The notes beneath the pieces were generated by a model that was given only the letters and a program-made list of their open reading frames with translations, was not told the DNA's origin and did no database searches. DNA of 32,817 nucleotides from Clostridia bacterium (lineage in GTDB: Bacteria; Bacillota; Clostridia; Christensenellales; Aristaeellaceae): assembly GCA_017469265.1 (NCBI GenBank), contig JAFUGS010000005.1, positions 1 through 32,817 of the forward strand. The letters run 5' to 3'. Below are positions 7,954 to 14,976 of this stretch, piece after piece (within the stretch, counting starts at the first letter, position 1; the number at the start of each line of letters is the position of its first letter). The translations under genes and the position numbers were made by a program.

Positions 7954-10526
7954 TCCTGACTCCCCCTTTCCACCACATAGTCCCGGGCGGGAATCTGAAC
8001 GCCGCCGGCCCTGTAGTCTTCGCTGCCGTAGTTCACATAGACCGCCGTGCCGTCGGCGTAAACGGTCTTCGTAACCTCCTCCGCCAGCCGGACATGGTCC
8101 GTGATCCGCACCTGGTTCAGCCCCCGCATCTCCCGCTGATACCGCTGGATCATCGGGATCACCTGATCCTTCCAGTAAGCGTAGCCGGAGGAGGTATAGC
8201 AGCTGTAGGTCGAATCCTGCAATACGCGGGTATCCGCAGCCATGAAGGTGAAGTTCAGCCCCGCGCCGTACTCCGCGCACTCCAGCAGCATGGTCTGATA
8301 GTCCCCGGAAAGGTTGATCGCTTCCCCGGTATAGTCTTTCATGCCGTGCAGCGCGATCTGATAGAACGGGATCCGCTCGTCGATAATCGCGTAAGCCTGC
8401 CCCGTCAGGTTCATGTCCGTAATCAGATCCGCGTACGGGACAGCGTAGTCATTTCCTTCCTTGATGGTAACCTTCAGGCCGTTTTCCGCCGCTTCCCGCA
8501 TGGTTTCCAGATGCATCTGCTTCACCTGCTCACGGGTGAAAAGATCCTTCGGATAGTAGTCCGCGCTCAGCAGGCTTCCGATATCCCGGAAGGCGATTCC
8601 GGCGGCGCTCCTGCTCTTCAGCGCGCTGATCAGGTTGGACGCGTTCTTTTTCGCGTACAGCGGGCGGGTCAGATAGTAGTCATCCATCCAGTCCGCGGTC
8701 TGGTAGGTCACGATATCATAGGGATAGAGGTGAATCTGTTCCCGTGTGGCGTACCGGGCGGCATCCCGGAAAGCCAGGAATCCGTCGAACAGGCCGCTGT
8801 GGTAGGCAAAGCAGGTAACACCGTCCAGCGAAAGGCTGACATTCCGCGCTTTGGCGGTCTCGATCAGCGTTTTCAGCTTCCCGTCCCCGCCAAGCTCGCC
8901 CAGGGTGCGCACCTTCGTCAGCACCTTCTGCCGCACGCCGCCGTTGCTCCATCCGGTCATCCGGATGTTCAGGTTCCGGATGTCCTGGTCGGAAAGCTCC
9001 TCCACGATCGCGGCGGCCTGGTCAAAGGTCGTCGTGGCCACCACGCTGTCCACGGGAATGCCGAACTTGACCACGTTCTTGTTGATGGCGCCGATCAGCT
9101 CCACATGGACGGGCATTTCCTCGCTGGCCAGGCTTTCCGCCAGCTCCGGATGATTCGCCCGCAGGTAATCGCCGTAAGCGTTGGCTAGATCCGCGTAACG
9201 GGTGCTGTCAATAAAGCGGTACCGCTGCCGGATCGTGTCCTGGGGGATGTGCTTTTCATAGATATACACCAGCTGCGCCGTCTTGGCCGAAACATTGTAC
9301 TGCTCCGCGTGCAGCACATTGTATTTCGCGTAGACGGTGTTATAGCTGTTGTACCGGCCGGAAATATCCGCGTTCACGCCGCCGTAGGAGCTGGCGCCTT
9401 CCAAGATGCAGAGGAAGGATCCGCCGTCATGGGTTCCGCCGAACACCGGATAGGCGTTCCGGGTCTCACTGACCGCTTCCTTCCGCTGCACGGCGTAATC
9501 CCAGCCGTACAGGTTGGCGTAATACGGGCTCTGGCTCAGTTTTCCGTTGTTGTACTCGATGATCGCTCCGCCGCCCTCGGGAATAAAGTGATACCCTTCC
9601 TCCTCCAGGCCGGCCGCGCCGAACATGGGCAGCGGGCTCAGGTAGGTGATGGGATATTCCGCCTTATACCGGATCTCCTCGTAGGGGATTTCCACGAGGA
9701 GATCCTCCCCGTCCAGGCGGTAAATCATGCTGATGTTGAACACCGGGCCGGAATTGGTTTTCGTGTTGACCGCCAGCGCCTGGTCGATCTCGTAATCCTC
9801 CTGGGTATATCCGGCTTCCTCAAAGTACTGCTCGATCTTTCCCTTGTTGTTGGTGCTGGTATCGGACTTCAGGATATACAGCGCCTGCTCCGTGATGCTC
9901 GGATAGTTTTCAATCAGCTCGTCCTTGTCCGCCCGCTTATCCAGCTTCTCCGGCTCGATCAGCGTGTAATTGGAGGCCAGCTTTTTCTTGGTGGATTTGG
10001 ACATCCGGTCCGTAATCTCCGTATATCTGTCTTTGGTGATGGCGGTCGGGATCAGGAAGATCCGCTCGATCTGGCCCACGGCGTAATCCACCCGGATGGT
10101 CTGGTCATCCGGCTTCTGAATGTCGTAGGTCTGATTCTGGATGGAATAGGTATAATTGTTCATGGACACCTCACCGCCGGAGGTGGTGTAGGTGACGATG
10201 AGGGTGGAGCCCAGGGTATCCCTGTTCAGGGACAGGGCCACCTTGTCCTGCGCCGCGTCCGCCGGGTTGGATGTCCACACCCGCCCGGTTTCCTTCTCCG
10301 TCAGGGTGAACTGGGTCGTGGCGGGATCCATCACAAAAGCGAGATGCTCGTTTTCCAGCGTCAGATTCAGGCCGGAATCCTCAAAGTAGGAAATGGTCGG
10401 CGGATCAATGACTTCTTCCTCCTGCGGTCCGTACAGCGGAATGCCCACGAAGATCACCAGCGCCGCGATCAGCGCCGCCGCGATGATCCAGGGAATCAGC
10501 CGCCGGAGAAGGGATTTCTTTCTCAT
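7950..10526 (-). CDS. Membrane-anchored DUF5696 protein, probable TIM-barrel glycosidase-like
   Basis: An 858-residue protein with one N-terminal membrane helix (residues 10-30) and a large extracytoplasmic part. Residues 45-460 look like beta-rich domains (NLTLENEHLAFVMDPATTQF, EGGGAIIEYNNGK). Residues about 470-790 have the alternating pattern of a TIM barrel, with charged residues at predicted strand ends: NIRMTGWSNGG near 520, GIAFRDIGS with D648, VTIKEGNDYA with E690. The last ~50 residues (VYADGTAVYVNYGSEDY, GVQIPARDY) resemble the small C-terminal beta domain of some glycoside hydrolases. I recognise it as DUF5696-like from memory of such clusters; enzymatic activity is inference. AGGAGG lies 8 nt before the ATG. 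It sits between a Yip1 gene (16-nt gap) and a permease (ATGA overlap). Confidence 0.75.
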   Translation of the reverse strand: MRKKSLLRRLIPWIIAAALIAALVIFVGIPLYGPQEEEVIDPPTISYFEDSGLNLTLENEHLAFVMDPATTQFTLTEKETGRVWTSNPADAAQDKVALSLNRDTLGSTLIVTYTTSGGEVSMNNYTYSIQNQTYDIQKPDDQTIRVDYAVGQIERIFLIPTAITKDRYTEITDRMSKSTKKKLASNYTLIEPEKLDKRADKDELIENYPSITEQALYILKSDTSTNNKGKIEQYFEEAGYTQEDYEIDQALAVNTKTNSGPVFNISMIYRLDGEDLLVEIPYEEIRYKAEYPITYLSPLPMFGAAGLEEEGYHFIPEGGGAIIEYNNGKLSQSPYYANLYGWDYAVQRKEAVSETRNAYPVFGGTHDGGSFLCILEGASSYGGVNADISGRYNSYNTVYAKYNVLHAEQYNVSAKTAQLVYIYEKHIPQDTIRQRYRFIDSTRYADLANAYGDYLRANHPELAESLASEEMPVHVELIGAINKNVVKFGIPVDSVVATTTFDQAAAIVEELSDQDIRNLNIRMTGWSNGGVRQKVLTKVRTLGELGGDGKLKTLIETAKARNVSLSLDGVTCFAYHSGLFDGFLAFRDAARYATREQIHLYPYDIVTYQTADWMDDYYLTRPLYAKKNASNLISALKSRSAAGIAFRDIGSLLSADYYPKDLFTREQVKQMHLETMREAAENGLKVTIKEGNDYAVPYADLITDMNLTGQAYAIIDERIPFYQIALHGMKDYTGEAINLSGDYQTMLLECAEYGAGLNFTFMAADTRVLQDSTYSCYTSSGYAYWKDQVIPMIQRYQREMRGLNQVRITDHVRLAEEVTKTVYADGTAVYVNYGSEDYRAGGVQIPARDYVVERGSQE

Positions 10527-10542
10527 CTTTTCATCCTCCTCC

Positions 10543-11247
10543 CTAGTTCAGCCGGAAAACAATTTCCCGGTACATGCTGATAAAGTAGCTGGCCGCGTCG
10601 CTCAGCAGGCTGAAGAAGGTCAGCAGCAGGAAAATGATCACCAGCGCGCCGATCACCGTTACAAAGAGGAAAATGATGGTCTTGCCCGGGCCGTAATCAT
10701 GGACTTCCATCAGTCCGGTGAACACCAGGAAAACGCACCAGATGATGCTGAAGGTCATCAGCACCTGGTAAAAGCTTCCTTCCTCATAGGTCAGGATATT
10801 GCTCATCAGGATCAGCGGCAGCTGGATCAGGATGTAGGGAACCAGCGCGTAGCACATGGCCATGTAAATATCCCGGAACCGGCCCTTCCCGTCGAACAGG
10901 GTCGTCATGGCCCAGTTCGCCAGGCACAGGATGATGAAGGGAAACGCCAGGGAGCCCATCTGTTCAAAAACGTTGATGTACTGAATGGGCACATTGATGA
11001 ACTGGAAGCTGGTCAGCATCAGCTTCAGCACCCTGGTGATCAGGAACAGGAGCAGAAACGTATGGGCCGCGGCCATGGTTCCGCGCTTTTCATGGATCAG
11101 ATCCCAGAAGCCGTCGAAGGGATGCGTAATCACATGCAGCCCGTACCGCAGGGAACGGAAATAGCGTTCTCTGGCGGCCTTCCGTTTTTCAGCCTTCAGG
11201 GCCTGATCCGCGGCGGTCGGATTACTTATGGATTTTCCGAAGCTCAT
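10543..11247 (-). CDS. Yip1-family multi-pass membrane protein
   Basis: A 234-residue protein with a basic cytosolic N-terminus (about 55 residues, Lys/Arg-rich, SNPTAADQALKAEKRKAARE) followed by about five membrane helices. The pattern YGLHVITHPFDGFWDLIHEKRG before the first helix and the ALVPYILIQLPL segment are typical of Yip1 domain (PF04893) proteins in Firmicutes. Function in bacteria is unknown. The start ATG 11247 overlaps the end of the NHL gene by 26 nt; it is preferred because GGAGG lies 9 nt upstream. Its constant position between NHL and DUF5696 genes suggests it helps assemble or anchor the surface complex; this is inference. Confidence 0.8.
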   Translation of the reverse strand: MSFGKSISNPTAADQALKAEKRKAARERYFRSLRYGLHVITHPFDGFWDLIHEKRGTMAAAHTFLLLFLITRVLKLMLTSFQFINVPIQYINVFEQMGSLAFPFIILCLANWAMTTLFDGKGRFRDIYMAMCYALVPYILIQLPLILMSNILTYEEGSFYQVLMTFSIIWCVFLVFTGLMEVHDYGPGKTIIFLFVTVIGALVIIFLLLTFFSLLSDAASYFISMYREIVFRLN

Positions 11248-12745
11248 GCGCCGTCACCTCCCCTTTCATTTTTTTCACCCTGCCCACGCACAGCGGCACG
11301 ATCAGCAGCACCGCGACCAGCAGCAGGATCCACCAGATATTGCCCTCAACCCATTCCTTCCGGTACAGCTTGAACGCCCGGCCGTAGTTCTCCCGGTCGT
11401 GAGCCAGCTTGAAGTAGTCCATCGCCTCTTCATACCGGTCCTGCCGCAGCACGGCCCGGCCGATGCCACGGAAGGCCAGCGGATAGTTGGCGTTCATCTT
11501 CATGACGTTCCGCCACAGGTCCGCGCTCTCCTCATACTTGCCGTCCAGATAGGTTTCCGTCGCGTCATAGATGGTCTGCCCGTACTCCGTGGTCTGGAAA
11601 ACCGTGATGCTGTTCTCCAGCTGGTCCAGCACCAGCAGGTCATATCCCATATGCTCCAGGCTGACCGCGCCGGTAAAGGCGCCCTCCACATTGCCCTTCG
11701 TGCCGAAGGCCCACAGCAGGACGCCCTGACTGTCATAGCCGAAGAGCCGTCCGCGCGTGCGGTCCAGCGCCACGTAGATGTCATTTTGCATGACCGTGAT
11801 GTCCACAAATTTGCTGGGGCCGCTCGCCTCCGCTCCCTGCTCCACCCAGAACAGGTCCCCGATGGGCGGGAAGCGGTCGTTCTTGATCAGGATGTCCGAG
11901 CCGAGGCTGTTCAGCCGGCGGATGGGCTTCGCGTTGTCGTACTTCAGGTCGTACTCGCTGAAGACGATGTTGGTGGCGTAGATGAAGCCTTCCGGATCAA
12001 TATAGATGTTCTCGTATTCCGTCGGCACGAAGCTTTCCGTCTGGGCCCGCTGCTCCTTCGTCTGGAAATACCGTTTCCAGATGTACTCGCCCATGGAGAT
12101 GGACACGGTGTTGGCGCCGATAAAGCCGGAGAAGGTGCCGTCCGCCTCGTACTTGACCAGGCCCTTGTTCACGTTCTGGCACAGGGCGTACACCCGGCCC
12201 GCCACGTCCACCACGATTTTTTTCGGCAGGAAATTCAGGCTCTGGTCAAAGGTGGCGTCCGCCGGCTTGGTGTAATCCCGAATCCATTTCAGGTTTTTGT
12301 CCATCATGGCCACGCGCTGGTTGCCGTAATCCGCCACGTAAATATTGTAATCCGGATCCACGAAAACATCGTACGGTGTGGAGAAGGTGTTCACCCGCGA
12401 ACCCGTCATCTCCTTAATCACGCGTCTCAGCGAGAAGGCGTTCCCCTTCCGCTCGATCTCCAGGATCCGGTGATTGTTCGTGTCGCAGACGTAGATGAAC
12501 TGATCGCGCACGTACAGGCTCTGGGCCTTGTTGATCCGGACATTCTCCAGCTTCTCCAGCCCCAGGGTCATGCTGTCAATCACCGTGGCGACCCGGTAGG
12601 CGTCGGGCGACTCCTGCACATCCTCCCAGTAATCGTAGGTGTAGGTATAGGAAGTGCTGAAGCCATCCTCCGCCTGCGCGGCCGCCAGGATGAAAACCAT
12701 GATGAGGCAGCACAGCAGCGCGCCCGCCCTCTTGGTGATGTTCAC
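11222..12745 (-). CDS. Secreted, membrane-anchored NHL-repeat beta-propeller protein with TPR-like segment
   Basis: A 507-residue protein. It has an N-terminal signal peptide (MNITKRAGALLCCLIMVFILAAAQA) and one C-terminal membrane helix (about 467-490, WWILLLVAVLLIVPLCV) with a basic cytosolic tail. Between them, residues 70-390 carry NHL-type blades: IYVCDTNNHRILEIER, NIYVADYGNQRVAMMD, GFIYATNIVFSEYDL and similar. Residues about 400-450 (YLDGKYEESADLWRNVMKM, LRQDRYEEAMDYFKLAHD) look like two TPR helix pairs. The propeller therefore faces outside and is likely a binding or scaffold part. The start is GTG 12745, with AAAGGAGGG 9 nt upstream. The family is known in clusters with Yip1 and DUF5696 proteins, but I know of no assigned function. 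Confidence 0.82.
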   Translation of the reverse strand: MNITKRAGALLCCLIMVFILAAAQAEDGFSTSYTYTYDYWEDVQESPDAYRVATVIDSMTLGLEKLENVRINKAQSLYVRDQFIYVCDTNNHRILEIERKGNAFSLRRVIKEMTGSRVNTFSTPYDVFVDPDYNIYVADYGNQRVAMMDKNLKWIRDYTKPADATFDQSLNFLPKKIVVDVAGRVYALCQNVNKGLVKYEADGTFSGFIGANTVSISMGEYIWKRYFQTKEQRAQTESFVPTEYENIYIDPEGFIYATNIVFSEYDLKYDNAKPIRRLNSLGSDILIKNDRFPPIGDLFWVEQGAEASGPSKFVDITVMQNDIYVALDRTRGRLFGYDSQGVLLWAFGTKGNVEGAFTGAVSLEHMGYDLLVLDQLENSITVFQTTEYGQTIYDATETYLDGKYEESADLWRNVMKMNANYPLAFRGIGRAVLRQDRYEEAMDYFKLAHDRENYGRAFKLYRKEWVEGNIWWILLLVAVLLIVPLCVGRVKKMKGEVTAHELRKIHK

Positions 12746-12775
12746 TCGGATTTCCCTCCTTTCTGCGTTCCCGTC

Positions 12776-14002
12776 TCAGTCCTTGATGCCGGAGGATGCC
12801 ATGGTTTCCAGAATCCGGCTCTGGCTGAAGACGAAAACCAGGATCGGGACCGCGACGATGATGACGTTGGCCGCGGCCACCTGGCCCGTGCGGGCGATGC
12901 CGCCGGCCTGGATCTGCTGCAGCGCGTAGACCATGGTCTTTTTCGCCTCGGAGTAGATGACCGTGGCGGCGCTGGTGTTCCACAGGCTCTGGACGCTGAA
13001 GATGATCATCGTCAGCCAGGCGGGCTTCACGTTGGGCATCACAATGCTCCAGAAAATCCGGAAGCGTCCGGCGCCGTCGATGGTTGCCGCCTCAATCAGC
13101 GCGGTGGGCAGCCCTTCCATGAACTGCTTCATCAGGAACAGCCCGATGGGAGCCGCGAAGGCCGGCAGGATCAGGGCCCAGTAGGTGTCGATCATCCCCA
13201 GGCGGCTCATGATCAGGTAGTTCGGGATGCCGGTCACGTATCCGGAGAACATCAGGCAGGTGGTTACCACGCCGAAGAACAGCTTCCCGCCGGGAAAATC
13301 GTATTTCGCCAGGACGAAGGCCGCCATGCTGGCGATGACCAGGTGGCCGAAGGTGCCGACCGCCGTGATCAGCACCGTGTTGATCAGGTACCGGCTGAAG
13401 GGCACCCAGCTCTGCCCCATGGTGACAAACAGGTCGGAGAAGTTGTCCGTCGTGGGATGCTGGGGCCACACGGGCGGCGGAAAGCGGAACAGCTCGTCCA
13501 GGGGCTTCAGGGAGGATCCCACCAGGAACAGCAGCGGGAACACCATCAGGAAGCCCACGATAAACAGCATGAGGTAGATCCCGATATCCCCGGCGATGGA
13601 ACGGTTCGGATGCCGGCGGGTGATCAGATGCTTCTTTGGCACCTGGATTTTCTCCCCCCGCAGCTCCGCCAGCCGCCGGAGCTCGTCGCCCCGGGTTTTG
13701 GGCGTCACCGGCTTATCCGCCCAGTGGCTGTCCATGAAGCTGTACAGCTTCAGCCCGTGATCCAGTTCGAACACGTACCGGCTGTCGTCTTTCAGAATCA
13801 CCGTCAGCTGGGTGGAGGTGCCGCCCCTGCGGATGCTGTCCATCCGGTGCAGCCTGGCGTAATGCCACTGCACCATGGGCTCCTGCTTCCCCTTCTGGCA
13901 GAAGGCGGCGCCCTGTTCGTCCGCGGTCAGGGTTCCCCTGAATTTTTTACCGTCGATCAGCCGGAGGGTACCGGTGGACCGGACATTGTTCACTTCGCTC
14001 AT
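12776..14002 (-). CDS. Carbohydrate ABC transporter permease (MalG-type) fused to an N-terminal PH-like domain
   Basis: A 408-residue protein. The C-terminal ~275 residues are a CUT1 permease, with first helix IYLMLFIVGFLMVFPLLFLV, then FRFPPPVWPQHPTTDNF and the EAA loop IEAATIDGAGRFRIFWSIVMP. The N-terminal ~95 residues are unusual: a beta-rich stretch (GTLRLIDGKKFRGTLTADEQ, MVQWHYARLHRMDSIRR, TQLTVILKDDSRYVFELDHG) ending in the helix LKLYSFMDSHW. This has the look of a small PH/GRAM-like domain, followed by a basic linker. As a MalG N-terminus is cytosolic, the added domain should be inside the cell. ATG 14002 lies 1 nt after the stop of the partner permease; a GTG at 14011 is an alternative start. 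Confidence 0.85.
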   Translation of the reverse strand: MSEVNNVRSTGTLRLIDGKKFRGTLTADEQGAAFCQKGKQEPMVQWHYARLHRMDSIRRGGTSTQLTVILKDDSRYVFELDHGLKLYSFMDSHWADKPVTPKTRGDELRRLAELRGEKIQVPKKHLITRRHPNRSIAGDIGIYLMLFIVGFLMVFPLLFLVGSSLKPLDELFRFPPPVWPQHPTTDNFSDLFVTMGQSWVPFSRYLINTVLITAVGTFGHLVIASMAAFVLAKYDFPGGKLFFGVVTTCLMFSGYVTGIPNYLIMSRLGMIDTYWALILPAFAAPIGLFLMKQFMEGLPTALIEAATIDGAGRFRIFWSIVMPNVKPAWLTMIIFSVQSLWNTSAATVIYSEAKKTMVYALQQIQAGGIARTGQVAAANVIIVAVPILVFVFSQSRILETMASSGIKD

Positions 14003-14003
14003 G

Positions 14004-14951
14004 TCACGCACCTACCCTTCCCAGCAGCGCGCTGATCGCTTTCTTGCACAGAATCATCACCACGAAAAGGATCGTCGCGATGGCGCTGGCGTAGCCCATC
14101 TCAAACCGGCTGAAGCCATAGTCAAACAGGTGGGTTACCACCGTGCGCGCGGCGTAGTCCGTGGAGGGATAGCCGCACAGCGCCCGCGGCACATCGCTGA
14201 CGTTGAAGGCGGAGGTGATGCTCATCACCGCGCCGAAAAGCAGCATGGGCTTCATGCTGGGCAGGGTGATGTGGTACAGCTCCTGCCAGCGGTTGCGAAC
14301 CCCGTCCACATACCCGGCCTCATACATGCTCTTGTCAATTCCCTGGAAGCCGGCCACGAAGCTCAGGAAGCCCGTGCCCATGCTCATCCACAGAATAACG
14401 ATCACCAGGATGGTCATCATATAGTTGGGATCCGTCAGCCAGAGCCGCGGCGCCTCGATCAGGCCAAACTCCATCAGGATGGAATTGAACCAGCCGTAGG
14501 CGTCGCCCCGGAAGATGATGGAGAAAACCGTGAAGGCCGCGCCAGCGATGGAGGGGGCGTAGAAGACCACCACCGCCACCGCCCGCAGCCACTTGGGCAG
14601 CTCATTGATGAACCACGCGAACAGGAAGGAAAGGATATATCCCACCGGCCCGGTGATCACGGCGATGACGAAGGTGTTTTTGATGGCCGTCAGGAACACC
14701 TCATCCTGCAGGATCAGGTTGACATAGTTCTGGAGCCCGATAAAGCGGGCCGGTTCCAGAATGTTGTAATAGGTGAAGCTGTAGAAGATCGACGTGGCGA
14801 TGGGCAGAATGAAAAAGGTGAAGAACAGGATGGCGTACGGGGCCAGGAACAGGTAGCAGCCTTTGTTCTTTTTCGCCTGCAGCAGTCCGTGGCGGAACTT
14901 TTCCCGCTGCATGTCAAGGTATCTGGATGTAAATGACTGGGTTTTCTGCAT
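14004..14951 (-). CDS. Sugar ABC transporter permease (MalF-type)
   Basis: A 315-residue CUT1 permease. The first helix reads YLFLAPYAILFFTFFILP, and the EAA loop is YEAGYVDGVRNRWQELYHIT followed by LPSMKPML. Six membrane segments are expected. The ATG at 14951 was chosen because AGGAGG lies 9 nt upstream; a longer frame to 15026 would run into the upstream gene. It lies 25 bp after the giant solute-binding protein gene and pairs with the PH-fused permease directly downstream. No ATPase is encoded nearby. Confidence 0.9.
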   Translation of the reverse strand: MQKTQSFTSRYLDMQREKFRHGLLQAKKNKGCYLFLAPYAILFFTFFILPIATSIFYSFTYYNILEPARFIGLQNYVNLILQDEVFLTAIKNTFVIAVITGPVGYILSFLFAWFINELPKWLRAVAVVVFYAPSIAGAAFTVFSIIFRGDAYGWFNSILMEFGLIEAPRLWLTDPNYMMTILVIVILWMSMGTGFLSFVAGFQGIDKSMYEAGYVDGVRNRWQELYHITLPSMKPMLLFGAVMSITSAFNVSDVPRALCGYPSTDYAARTVVTHLFDYGFSRFEMGYASAIATILFVVMILCKKAISALLGRVGA

Positions 14952-14976
14952 TGCTTCATTCCTCCTTTCCCGTTCC

